64,000 bases of DNA from Halichondria panicea (lineage: Eukaryota > Porifera > Demospongiae > Suberitida > Halichondriidae). The notes beneath the pieces are model-generated. The model saw only the letters and a program-made list of their open reading frames with translations, was not told the origin of the DNA and searched no databases. This document shows, piece after piece, positions 53,838 through 64,000 of the stretch. Location: contig NC_087389.1 in the NCBI RefSeq assembly GCF_963675165.1, positions 3,010,001-3,074,000 of the forward strand, in the 5' to 3' direction. Both the position numbers and the translations under genes were made by a program. Every line of letters starts with the position of its first letter. Position 1 is the first letter of the stretch.

Positions 53838-56800
53838 CTAATTGTTTGAAACCGGTTCGAGATAGCCAATGGGAACATAACCATACTTATCCGCCATTAT
53901 TCCCTCCGCCCATCCATTTTCTCCTTCATACACAACACGAATAATGTCTCCTTCCTTGAAACTAATATCTTCTTTCTCGCTCCCAGAGTAGTCATAAACA
54001 GCTCTCATCAGTTGTCCCTGTGGCTCATTAGGACTGGTTCTCCTCACACTGCGCCCGGCCACCGATTCCTGTGCATAGCATTAATTAACAACTGTGAGTA
54101 TAATAATGTCAGGCGGACAACGCTTCACAGGTGTGCCTACAATAAAAAGTTCCCTTTTCCGTTTGCGCAAGACACACCATTCCCGTCAAAAAACTGCGCA
54201 ATGAACGCATTGCAAAAATGCTACCGTTTTCACGGATGTGCAGAATCTGCTGAGTAAGCAGATTTGTTAACTTGTGATCATGTAGCTTGCTAGCTAGCTA
54301 GCTTGTGTACTTAAGTATTGCTGATTATGTAGCGCTTTAATCCTCTTATTTACATGTAGCTTATAGATGCTATTTTGCAACAGTGTACTAGTTGTTCTCT
54401 GTCTCGCATCAGCCCCAAGACTAAGTTACTAAGTTGCCCTCCATGCAAATCATCTGTGGCCTGGAATGACGAAGACCGTCGTCTCTTCTCCAGTGCTGTA
54501 TCAGTATGTCTGACTGTCTGCGTACTTTATAATAGCTAGCTAGCTCATTGTACAAATCATACAGTATCATTAACCCGAGGTGCGTGGGCGGCCACGGGTT
54601 ATAGTAGTCTGTTAGTTTGTTTGTTACCTGAGGCGCGCGTGGGCGGCCACGGGTTTAGTAGTCTGTTGGTTTGTTTGTGTGTGACATGTGAGTCTACTCA
54701 CCTGGATGCCATGCACTGCGTTTACCGCATGGATAGCCTCCAAACAACAAGTTATTAGTTTTAAATGTGGCACATTTCGATGTTACAGCTTCGTTGTCGT
54801 ATAAAAGCGAGCAAAAGCTAAGCAGCTTGAACTGGCACCTTGGCAGCTAGCTACACGCGGCCTTTATTCGAGGTACCCTACGCATTTACAGCTGAAGTGA
54901 TCCCGTACCAGGAACAATGGAAAAGGGTCACTACAATAGAAAGCTAGAATTGTGACTGGATGCTGTCTCTGTTAGCTGACTCTGGGATCTGGATCCTACT
55001 TCCTTGACTCCAGGAGCAATATACGTCTCTGAGACTCCAGGCTTCTTTGCTGTGATCCTAGTCCACAACTCTGTTCTCAGCATGTCTCTCTCTCTCTCTC
55101 TAGTCTGGTTTAGTTTTATTGTCCTGAGTTGCTGTGCTATAATTATAAGCTGGTTTCTTTATAATCATGTCACCAGCCGAGGGTTTGCACATTAGTGCTA
55201 TAGTTTGTTTGTATGTTTGTGATGGGATTTTTTACTCACCTGGATGCCACAGCACTGCGTTTACAGCATGGATAGCCTTCACACAACAGTATCTTGTTTT
55301 AAATAGTGGCAGACTTTGATGTTAAAGCTCCTTTGTCGAATAAAAGCGAGCAAAAGCTAAACTTGCACATGCCTTGAGTCAAGGTACGGGATCATTTCAG
55401 TTGCAAATACGTAGTCAAGGCTTCATTACCGATTTTCAGCTGAAAGTGATCCCGTACCAGGAACAGGCCTACTAGTTGGGCGGAGCCCGACCGTCCCTGA
55501 CGGGAGGTCGGGTTGCAAGCCTATCTGGAATTTGTTCTGCGCATTATGTAGTACTACTATGAATATTATTATTCTCAAGTGGGTGTTAACTGACTTGATG
55601 ACGTGTAAACCACAGGATGGCACAGCAATACTGCATGCGGTTTTGCAACTAGATGCAAGCGAAAGTGTAACCAAGCCACGTGAAAAATACTGCAATCTGA
55701 TAGGGCGCCACTATAGTGGCGCTAGAACAAATCCCAGATAGGCTTGCAACCCGACCTCCCGTCAGGGACGGTCAGGCTCCGCCCAACTACAGGCCTACGG
55801 TCAAGAAAGTACAATTGTGACTGGTTGTTGACTGACTCTGGATCCTATACTCCAGCTTAGCAGGAGCCATACTTCTCTTAGTCTAAGACTCCAGGCTTCT
55901 TTGCTGTGATCCCAGTCCACAGTGCATGTCTCATGTAGTTGTACGTTGTTAGTTTAGTTTTATTGCTCTTGAGTTGCTTGTGCTAGTCATAGGCATGCTA
56001 CATGCACTGCATTATAATTATAGACGTTTACCATTCCTCCGTTTTCTTTAGTATCATGTCACCAGCCGAGGGTTTGCACTTCAGTGCTCTAGTTGCGTCA
56101 ATTTTTCATGATGACGTCATCGTTTTTAGGAAGTGGCCGTTCTACATCCGGTTTAACGCTACCGTTTATACGTGTGTTTTAAGAAACGGAACGGGAACTT
56201 TTTTATTGATGAGTACTGTATATATACAGAGGAGTAGGAAGATAATTTTGCAAGGGGGTGCTGAGGTGGCCAGAGGCCACCAACATTGTACAATCCCGGA
56301 GATAAATTCTGAGCAAATCAGTATCATAATTAAGTATCAACATTCTTAATTCTACATGAGTTTATGCATACCGTATAACGGAAAATGTTCGTGGGTGCAA
56401 ATTTTTGCTATTTGGCTCCAGAGCCCTCATAAGAAATTAATGTTCGTAGGATCTAATAATTATTTGCGTTTTAATGCCAGAAAACCACACCCACCAGTAG
56501 CTTTGCACGTGAAATACCGGTACGTGGGAGTTTCTCCCAGTTTTAATTTTCGTTAACTGTCTGCCCTCGAAATACGCGAAATGGTACACCTCACGCAAAT
56601 TTTCCGCTGTACGGTCATAAGCTAGCTAGCCCCACCCTTTTATTATGCAAAGAGAACCAGCCCCACCCTTTATTAAGCAGAGAGAACGTACTTGTACGAC
56701 TTTATTACGACAGTACAGTTAGCTAGCTAGCTAGTAATGTCAATACTAGCTGGAAGGGTAGTTCGTACGAACCCAACGAACTACCTCTGGATCCGCCCCT

Positions 56801-59800
56801 GCCATTGGGGAACAGCCTTTCGGCGGTTATATATAGAGAGGAGGCTTCCTTGTGAGGTTTCGATTGCCAGCTATGTATGCTAGCTTTTCTATGAGCCATT
56901 TCTTGCTGCAAATGAATCTTGGAGCTTGCTAACTGCTTCTTTAGCTCATACAAGCTTTGAAAAGGCTGTAGGGACAAGCTATACAGCTAGGTTTTCACGG
57001 TTGTGCAAAATAATTCCATATCAACAATCTAATTCTGGGTGTGGTGTGGCTGTTGTCCGTTTTGGGAGGTTGTTTTCCATAAGCTGATTGGGGACTAGAA
57101 AGCTGCTCGTTATACGGAGTAGAGAAAAGCTGAAGTGTTTAGCTACTCAGCAACGCAAACACTTTTATCACGTGGACAACTTAATGCGCATGTGCAGTAG
57201 GTGTTTGCTATGAAAATGTGACCAAATCTTTCATTCAGATAATCGAGAATTCGGCGAGGTTCAACTGTTATATAATTATTATTATCATCAAGAGTAGATG
57301 AATTTAGGTGTAGGCAACTACTGTACATTCCACGTCAGGCATTGTGATATAGCTACGTCGCAAACACTTGAAAAACTATACCTGTGTGTATGGCTAGGCA
57401 GGTGGGCTACAAGCAGACATTTCTGGAGGTGTGGGCGTTTTACACATGTACATGTAGAATGTCGCAATCATCACAATGCCTATACGAAGTCTGGGCAGTG
57501 AGTTGCCTACTCCTATTCATCCACTCCTGTAATACCACTCCTGTAATAGCATGATAGCACTAAACTGGCCATGCAGTAATGGTGGCAACTGTCTGCCAGT
57601 TTTAACAAACACATGATTGTGCATAACACTGCGCATAGAAAGGGAAATACATTATGTAGCACTCGTACCTTCGATAGTGGAGGTTCCATCCATTCTTCTT
57701 CATCACCACTGACATAACCAGCTTCGAGGTTAACAGATTTACAGGTTAATCCTGGACTACTTGAAGTGCTGCTTCCAGCCTGGTTACTAAGCTCCAGATG
57801 GTGAGATTGCATGCTTGATGCACCAGTGCTATGGGACATAACAATAATCATAGAGTACATGTACATTGTATCATATTATCATACCAACATAATTATACAT
57901 ATTTATACGTTCATGACTAATGTGCAGAAAATGGTACTGGTAGCGAGGTCAGACCAATTTTTTTATACTAACCCCTATGCATTAATGACTACTTTATTGC
58001 ATTTGGTCAAGCGAATGCATAGATATAATTATTGCCTTTGAAGAACGCTAGCCATCAAAGTCAAAAACTTACCGCATTTGTAATTGACTTGGGCGGGACT
58101 TACCTAAAATAAAATTTGTCATACCGGGTGATCTTAAAGTACATGTAGGCCTAGGCATGTCTGCTGAACCGCTTGGTCTACTCCCTTTTGAAAGGACTCA
58201 TGAGTTAACATTGAAGGAATTAAAATAGAATGGGGAAAAAATCAAGGTCTGACCTCTCTAGCGACTGGTAACATGACTATATAATGACCTGAAGCGTGCC
58301 CATAGTCGACTGGTAACATGACTATATAATTACCCGAAGCGCGCCCATAGTAGTCTGTTGGTTCATTTGATTGTGTGTGACATCTGATTCTACTCACATG
58401 GATGCCATAGCGCTGCGTTTAGCAAGGATAGCCTCCACACAACAAGTTATTATTTTCGATTGTGATAGATTTCGATGTTAAAGTCGTATAAAAGCGAAGC
58501 TTAAACTTGCACGACGTTAGCCAGCTCTACACGCTACAAGGTGGATTTCATAATTATTTGCAGCTGAAGTGATCCTTTACCTTTACTAGTCTCTACTTGC
58601 TTCTTGTATAACTGAACACTCCCCCAGCCGAGGGTTAGCACTTCAGTGCTCTAGTTATGTAAATGTAGCTACATGTTTCACAACACCTACCATTACCACA
58701 GTATAAAAAATGGTGATTATTACAATGTATTTATTGTGCAATGTGTTTAAACGGGAACGGCACGTTTTACGCAAATAGAACGAGACATTTTTACTGTACA
58801 GTATAAATTAATAATAAGAGGCACATAAATGCTAAAATCAACTAGACAAAAAGGTCACCGTCTACGTATGCTATTCGTAGACGTGACTGTACATGTAAGC
58901 GTACATGTACATGTACATTGTAGGTGCATGCTAATTACAAAGTGAAATTACCTTGGTGTAGTTTTCCCATTTTCTCGAAGTGCAGGTGAATTCTTTTGCA
59001 CGCTGTTCAGTTTAGAAGTTTTCCCACTAGCATACAGCTACATGTATAACAGAGAGGCAAAAAAAGTTAGCATGAGGTTGAATGGTTTTGTATAATTATA
59101 AATGTAGCAGTAAAACCGTAAGTCACAATACACTAATAACAAGTGGTGGTGAGTTTATATCAGCTATTATTATGCTTCGAGGCATAGCCGCACGAGGGAT
59201 ATGGTAAAGCTGACTGTGTATGTGTCTGTCTGAGTGTCTGTTCCAGCTGTAACTGCTCAACGGTTGTAATGCGACGAAAACTAACAGCTTCTATAGGCTT
59301 CTAGCCATTTTCTCTTGGATTTTGATTCGTGGATTAGCAAACTAAATAAAGCTTCTTTCTCAAGTTATGGCTAGTTTGACTCATGTAGGGTGCATCTTTG
59401 ACTCATGTTACATGCGTGATGGATAACAAGCATGGATATACATGTTACACACATGTAGGTATTTACTAAACAAATTGCTTCCAAGCAAAACAAAAAGTAC
59501 CTACGTGTAGTACCGTATAATCTGGTTAGTAAGCGCATGCGCCTATAAGGAAAAGAGCAGGCCTCTATGCGCCTATTATCCATATGCGCTTATAGAGATT
59601 AACCACACCCATAACGTTTCAATGAAGCAAATCTCCATTAGCTACATGTAGCTCGATCGTTTGTCTGCAAGACATATCTGACAGCAGTAACACAACTACC
59701 GGTAGCGAAAGAGACTTAACATCTATAAAGAAGTGTGGAGACCAGTTGTTGGGCAGAGAACTCTGCAGAAAACCATGCGCCTTCTATCAAGGCTCTTGGT

Positions 59801-61405
59801 CTGCAACCAGTATGCGCCTATTAGTTGATGTGCGCTTATTAACCAAGTGCGCTTATTAACCAGATTATATGGTAGTTGACATTCTTCACACACCTCAAAT
59901 TCAGGCCAATTGTGGCTCATTCCGGTTCCAAATGTGAGTGCATAAAATCGCAAGTCATCTTCAGGAGATATGTGTGATAATTCTGCCTCTTGCTGAGCAT
60001 AAACTGCAGGCACACTGCACAGAGTGATGTACATGTACATAATACTATATACATGAGAGAGAGAGAGAGAGAGAGAGAAAGTATTGAACAAAGCATAACC
60101 TTGCATCAGTGTATTCGGAAAGTAACGTGACTTCTTGCTTGGTAACTGACCAATCCGAGCGCCTGGAGCCACCAATGCCTCTAGGCAGCAATAATGTTAT
60201 GCCATATCATAATTATCATGATTATTCATCACGCGTTTCAGAGAGGAAGTCAAGTTACTTTCAGAATACATATAATGCAAGGCAAGGCTTCGTTGGATAC
60301 TCTCTCTTGTTTATTACATGTATGAACTCTTGATGTTATAGACACAATCAGCTCACTACATGTTGGTTTCATAACTGGGTGAATGTAGTTTGCTTTTAAT
60401 ATCAATGTCAATGAAGTTGTTTTGATAACAAGCTGACACATACTTTCCCAAATGTTACGTCTAACTAACATAGGCATAAGCTAGACTAGTTAGACTAGTC
60501 AAACATTATCCATGACCTACCCCAATTACTCAAACCATAACAGAGTTTAATACTGTACCGTGCATTTTTGCTAATATCCAGAGCATTCTTTAGCTTGTAT
60601 AGTGTTTTCTTGAAAAATTCCATTCGGACATGTTCAGCTTCTTGACACCGATCAAATTCTATTGTGAGGTCATCAATGTATCTGTAGACACACACAACAA
60701 TCACAAAATGCTGAATCTATTTATATCTACTTACCTCGGTTGGTAGCTCTGTAGATCTTGTAGCTTGGTCTTGTACTTTTCCAGTGCTCTGTCAAACACA
60801 CACTCAGCACGCTCACACTTGTCTCTAGTTTTAGCACATTGCTCTGGAGATACTTCGGAGCTTGTCTCAGCTATGTGGAGCTTATTCTGTAAGACTTCCA
60901 AATCATGAGCACTCTGAAAATATGTCTTCTTGGCACGATTTATCTTCTCCAATCTTTTAATCCACGGCTTCTGCCCAAGTGTAAAACTCTCTTCAGCTCT
61001 CTTGACTTCTTTCAAACCTCGAATCGACTTACGAAAAGTGTCTGCTTTCCACACCTGAACAGTATCAACAACCTCACGCTGTACCACTTTGCTCATAGCG
61101 TTGTGAATGTCTGCTACTTCTATGGCCTCCTTCAAGCTGGCTTTCCATCCACTTTCCAATGAGCCATACTCAGGACCGTTGCTAATAACGTCTTCCCACT
61201 TCTTTGACCATTGCTGCAGTCCTCGGGCATACTTCGCCTCAATATCTATTCTTTCTTGAGCCATTTTTGCAAGATCACTGCACAACCGAGCACCATTTTC
61301 TATTCTTTTAATGACTCTCCGAAAGTTTCCAATATCCCAGAAGCTGTCAGTGCTAGCTTCCAAGCTCACGATATCATCTTCGCTTTTGAATTTATCACTA
61401 TCCAT
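53838..61405 (-). CDS. PACSIN: PACSIN / syndapin, F-BAR and SH3 membrane-bending adaptor
   Basis: Links membrane curvature, dynamin and actin in endocytosis. Six exons: 61405-60735, 60681-60559, 60014-59894, 59037-58952, 57828-57669 and 54068-53838; 1392 nt, 463 aa, all in phase. F-BAR domain residues about 15-290: TDSFWDIGNFRRVIKRIENG, CSDLAKMAQERIDIEAKYAR, EYGSLESGWKASL, QKPWIKRLEKINRAKK, LTFGTGMSHNWPEFE, matching PACSIN ([28 protein letters not shown]). The linker is S/T-rich (TTPSTGASSM, YVSGDEEEWMEPP); vertebrate PACSIN1/2 NPF motifs are absent. C-terminal SH3, residues about 404-463: RAVYDYSGSEKEDISFKEGD, ENGWAEG, GYVPIGYLEPV. A possible 26-nt microexon near 58090-58117 was rejected on phase. 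The last intron (3.6 kb) is full of repeats. Confidence 0.92.
54107..54514 (+). CDS. Candidate nested plus-strand exon pair, unknown protein
   Basis: Within the last PACSIN intron, a plus-strand frame (from an ATG at about 54200, MNALQKCYRFHGCAESA) ends at a good donor (GA before GTAAGC, about 54253). A second open stretch after ctcgcatcag (about 54411) reads PKTKLLSCPPCKSSVAWNDE then DRRLFSSAVS, ends before GTATGT at about 54510, and joins in the same phase. No family recognised and no further exons found, so this may be chance. Confidence 0.25.
54573..55200 (+). repeat. Family C repeat copy
   Basis: Starts ttaacccgaggtgcgtgggc then ggccacgggttatagtagtc (the first 55 bp partly repeated in tandem at 54628-54680) and ends agccgagggtttgcacatta. 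Contains gatcccgtaccaggaacaat. Confidence 0.7.
55201..56098 (+). repeat. Second family C copy, split by a 9-bp-TSD element
   Basis: Starts gtttgtttgtatgtttgtga and tcacctggatgccacagcac, and ends accagccgagggtttgcact then tcagtgctctagtt. It directly follows the first copy and is interrupted at 55473-55789. Confidence 0.7.
55473..55789. mobile_element. TAG...CTA element with exact 9-bp TSD (CAGGCCTAC)
   Basis: TAGTTGGGCGGAGCCCGACC and its near inverse GGTCAGGCTCCGCCCAACTA, with arms of about 60 bp (ctgacgggaggtcgggttgc, aagcctatctgg). CAGGCCTAC is at 55464-55472 and 55790-55798. Related at its ends to 51894-52629 but with a different interior. The family C copy at 47850-48387 is uninterrupted here. 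Confidence 0.93.
56369..56615. mobile_element. TACCGTA-ended MITE (TACCGTATAACGGAAAATGT)
   Basis: TACCGTATAACGGAAAATGT at the left and ...caaattttccgctgtacggt at the right; the interior is the reverse of 638-883 (gccagaaaaccacacccacc, aactgtctgccctcgaaa). Confidence 0.75.
56616..57668. other. PACSIN last intron, no gene seen
   Basis: A Tigger-like end fragment (cagataatcgagaattcggc, gaggttcaactgtta) is at 57236-57271. Other open frames have no recognisable content. Confidence 0.4.
57829..58951. other. PACSIN intron with a family C fragment
   Basis: About 58330-58660 resembles family C (tagtctgttggttcatttga, actcacatggatgccatagc, agccgagggttagcacttca). A gactggtaacatgactatat unit occurs twice at 58260-58350. 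No gene. Confidence 0.5.
59173..59395 (+). repeat. Family B repeat, 5' part only
   Basis: tatgcttcgaggcatagccg, cacgagggatatggtaaagc, gctcaacggttgtaatgcga and ctcaagttatggctagtttg in family order; the 3' two-thirds are missing. Confidence 0.65.
59511..59874. mobile_element. TACCGTA-ended MITE (TACCGTATAATCTGGTTAGT)
   Basis: TACCGTATAATCTGGTTAGT then aagcgcatgcgcc; right end gcgcttattaaccagattat then atggta. Ends 20 bp from the 3' edge of PACSIN exon 3 (59894), in the intron. Confidence 0.8.
60055..60080. repeat. (GA)n microsatellite at a PACSIN splice acceptor
   Basis: About 12 GA units. On the coding (minus) strand this is a CT tract 40-65 nt upstream of exon 3 and may act as part of its polypyrimidine region. 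Confidence 0.7.
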
Positions 61406-61685
61406 GACCTGAGTAAAAACCGACGATAATAATTATTATGGCCTAGGCATTTAGCTAGCTAGCATTAGCTAGCCAATATATAGGCTTACCATAAGCTGTA
61501 GCTATGGCTACAGGGATAATTACGCAAAAAAGCACGCATGCCCAATACAACTATCAAATAACACGTGGTAATTGTGTACAGGGCCCTCTGTTGGAAGGTG
61601 AGTGAAATCCTATTGTCGTTATCTGTTGTAATCCTGCTGTTTGTGGACTAAAAATTACTGGCCTGATAAATATATGTATGTGTAG
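61406..61685. promoter_or_regulatory. Divergent promoter region of PACSIN and RPS10
   Basis: 280 bp between the two ATGs. For RPS10 a likely non-coding first exon ends at 61597 (ttggaag, then gtgagt), with acceptor tgtgtag directly before the ATG at 61686; the exon may start in the pyrimidine-rich ccctctgtt at 61584, resembling a 5' TOP leader of ribosomal protein genes. The TOP reading is inference. Confidence 0.5.
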
Positions 61686-61829
61686 ATGTTGATTCCAAAG
61701 AAGAATAGGAAGCTAATATATGAGAACCTCTTCAAAGAAGGTGTCCTTGTTGCCAAGAAGGACTTCAATCTTCCTCAACATCCAGAAATCGATGCAGTAC
61801 CCAATCTCCAAGTCATCAAGGCCATGCAG
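61686..61829 (+). CDS. RPS10: Ribosomal protein eS10 (RPS10), first coding exon only
   Basis: Component of the small cytosolic ribosomal subunit at the mRNA entry/beak region. 48 codons: [48 protein letters not shown], then a GTGATT donor in phase 0. Human eS10 begins [26 protein letters not shown] and continues VPNLHVMKAMQ. The next exon (RGYVKE..WRHFYWYL-type) was searched for to the window end and not seen, so the gene continues to the right past a repeat-filled intron of more than 2.1 kb. Confidence 0.93.
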
Positions 61830-62034
61830 GTGATTAAACCTATTTTGTGTGCAAGTTTTATCACTCTTGCTGTGTGTGTCTGTACTAAACTAGGAAGACC
61901 ATTCACCGAGGTGCGTGGGCGGGTATGGGTTATACTGTCTATGTGTATTTTGAGTATCCACAGTGTTTACAGCCTCACCACAACAAATTAGAGCAGCAGG
62001 CTTGTAGGACACCAGATGTGGGTACACCCTAAAC

Positions 62035-63297
62035 CATAGATTGAATAGGGAGAGGGATTGGAAACGGAAGTAGCGCCACGTGACATTTTACATTGATTTT
62101 GTAGCATGGCACCAGAGAGCCTTTGATGCCAATCCGTGTTTACGGTTGCTCAACACGCGGGAAACAATGTTTCATGAATTATGATCACTACAAGAAATTC
62201 AGAGCCCCCCAAAAACTTTATTCTCATGTCCCCTAATGGTGAGCATCAGTTGGAAAAGTTTTGACTTTTGTGAAGATAGCTAGAGGTACAAAGCGTCTTT
62301 GAGATCTTTATGTACCTAGAATGCTTCTAATAATAGCTAAGACTGTGCAACCCATCGATCTCAAGTGTCAGTTTGAAGTGCAAGTTTTACAGTACTTTTC
62401 AAGTAGGTTGAATATCATTCCAAGTTGAATGTTGAAGTGAGTACTCGCACCACCAAACCACAAAGCTGATACAACTGTAGGTGGCTGTCACAGCCTGTCA
62501 GTGTGATGATGCCCATGCATGATACCGTAAACGTTGAAATTTTCGACGCATCAAAATTTCGCACTTTCTGCACTAGGCCCACAATTCTTAAATTTCGTGC
62601 ACATAAATTTTCGTCCGTTATATTAACGTAGGTGTGGCTACCACGTACACGTACACCCACGTATATATTTAATTTCGTGCGTTGAGTCCAAGGACGAAAA
62701 AAACGAAATTAAACACCTGTCGAAAATTTCAACGTTTACGGTAATACACAGCACTGACTACATGTGTGGGTGTTCATCTAGATGCATATTCAAATGACTT
62801 GAGGTGCAGAGTGTTGCTACACTACTTAAGCAAACCAAGTAAGAGAATTAATGTACATCAGCAAAAGTACTGTAAAAGAATAGAGCATTTGTTCGGGAGA
62901 AGTGGAGATGTCGAGCCAAAGGCATGCATGGTCCTCATCCTATGTTGAATCCGTAACAGTGCTACTGATACTCTTTGAAAATCTAGGCACTTACTTAGGA
63001 AAAGTTCAAGCAAAGATACATGTACACCTACATTTGTACATAATTATGAAGCTCGTGGGTAGATCATAATTATGATCAGCTTTGTTTTGTGGTTTAGTGG
63101 TGTTAGTACTCACTTTAACATTCAACTTTGAATAATTCAACCTACTTGAAAAGTACTGTAGTAGCTGACAGTCAAGGCAAGGTACTATCTAGCCTAGATT
63201 TTACTTTCAGATACACAGCCTCAATTACACCCCGGCGTAACGCGGATATAATTTGAGGTAACTTCCGTTTCCAATCCCTCTCCCTATTCAATCTATG
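62035..63297. mobile_element. Element with 7-bp TSD (CCTAAAC), GGGATTGGAAACG family
   Basis: CATAGATTGAATAGGGAGAG then ggattggaaacggaagt, with its exact inverse at the right end. CCTAAAC is at 62028-62034 and 63298-63304. 1263 bp, the largest of the family here; the open frame at 62766-62948 is unconvincing. Contains the TACCGTA element at 62523-62743. Confidence 0.9.
62523..62743. mobile_element. TACCGTA-ended MITE (TACCGTAAACGTTGAAATTT)
   Basis: TACCGTAAACGTTGAAATTT then tcgac; the inverse gtcgaaaatttcaacgttta then cggta is on the right. Nested in 62035-63297. Confidence 0.88.
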
Positions 63298-63304
63298 CCT
63301 AAAC

Positions 63305-64000
63305 TAAGAACTGTCACTTTTGCTTATGTACTGTCAAACTAATGCTCCACCCCCTACTGGGGATAGGTGGGGATTAAACCAATCACGTGATGTAATCCCC
63401 CCACCTTTGGGCTGGTTGTTTGGTCTAATCATAGATAGAGTAGAAGGGGATTGGCAACGGAAGTGGTGCACGTGATGTTGTACAGTGACGTCTATGTAGA
63501 GCTCAGAAACAATCTGTGTTTCGCTTTCTACCCCGGGTAAGTTTACCGGGAAACTTATTGAGTCTAATCATAGTCTATGCATGCGTCTCAAAGACCCCTC
63601 TAACACTAAAACAAATACCCCCTGATGGTGAGTATCATTTGGAAACGAAGAAAAGACAATCTTGATTGTCGTGAAGTAGCTAGTCTAACACAAAGCGATT
63701 TTTCATGCTTGTGTTAGTTTAGCTACAATGATATAGCTTGAGCTTGACTCTAGTCCGACTTTGTGAAGAGACATGAGAGGTGTAGAATAGGCGGGAGCTT
63801 CGGCGCCGGTGAAATACCACTAAGGTTGTGTCACTAAGTAGTATGCTGTGTCCCAAATGGCCACAAGTATTTGATGAAGTTGATGTTTAGCAGCAAAACT
63901 GCTCGTGGACTTTTTACTGACAGCAAAAACAATTCTCATTAATTACCGTATATGCTTGATCAGGAGCCGCGGCTACTAAATGTTCATTTTGCTGGAAGAG
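63305..64000. mobile_element. Further CATAGAT element copy running to the window edge
   Basis: Begins CATAGATAGAGTAGAAGGGG then attggcaacgg at 63430; the interior matches 42320-42600 (gtcactaagtagtatgctgt, gatgaagttgatgtttagca). A TACCGTA-ended element starts at 63944 (TACCGTATATGCTTGATCAG) as at 26581. The right end is outside the window. Confidence 0.65.

Noticed and set aside
56723..56977. 84-codon minus-strand frame (MSLQPFQSLYELKKQLASSK...)
   Set aside because: Looks helical, but the acceptor/donor phases do not connect to PACSIN and no independent start context or homology is evident.
58090..58117. Possible 26-nt PACSIN microexon (minus strand, SPAQVNYKC-like) with good splice signals
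   Set aside because: Its phase (in 2, out 1) does not fit between exons 59037-58952 (out 2) and 57828-57669 (in 2), which join correctly without it.
62766..62948. 60-codon plus-strand frame as a second RPS10 exon
   Set aside because: Does not resemble the eS10 continuation and lies inside the 62035-63297 transposon.

Overview
The window looks like nuclear DNA of an early-branching animal, most likely a demosponge. Coding genes are unmistakably metazoan (SCYL2, LIPT1, NFYA, a forkhead factor, cathepsin D, ATP5IF1, ETFRF1, PACSIN/syndapin, RPS10). Most introns inside compact genes are only 50-70 nt. The spacers and longer introns are AT-rich and packed with short inverted-repeat elements. The sponge assignment is an inference from this style, not from a marker gene.

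Layout. 1-6 kb: the 3' end of SCYL2 (+) meets LIPT1 (-) tail to tail, 141 bp apart. 6-12 kb: a RecQ-helicase pseudogene fragment and many repeats. 12-13.4 kb: NFYA (-), with the DNA-binding exons complete. 13.5-20 kb: a transposon-rich block including a 1.67-kb element that carries a broken PHD-finger gene. 20.3-24.9 kb: two intronless tandem paralogs of a FYVE-like zinc-finger protein (+). 25.1-29.3 kb: a forkhead gene (-) with an unexpected 76-codon exon between the two halves of its DNA-binding domain. 29.9-44.2 kb: a complete nine-exon cathepsin D-type aspartic protease (+) whose introns are full of elements. 46.3-49.5 kb: ATP5IF1 (-), two exons. 53.0-53.8 kb: ETFRF1/LYRM5 (+), whose stop codon lies 53 bp from the end of PACSIN (-, 53.8-61.4 kb). 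61.7 kb: RPS10 (+), head to head with PACSIN and running off the right edge.

Functional links are loose. Three genes are mitochondrial (LIPT1, ATP5IF1, ETFRF1) and two act in clathrin/endocytic traffic (SCYL2, PACSIN), but nothing suggests operons. Genes are arranged in convergent and divergent pairs with very short spacers.

The most informative non-genic signal is a set of non-autonomous DNA elements that begin TAG and end CTA and are bounded by exact 9-bp target-site duplications (seven exact cases read here). Two are nested in two copies of one older repeat, so each copy supplies the other's pre-insertion site. Other classes present: TA-flanked Tigger-like elements, a family with 7-bp duplications, a TAA-flanked element carrying the PHD gene, and a broad class bounded by TACCGTA/TACGGTA. 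No CRISPR array, rRNA or tRNA gene was recognised. All splice sites were placed by eye from conserved protein frame and GT/AG (once GC/AG) signals.
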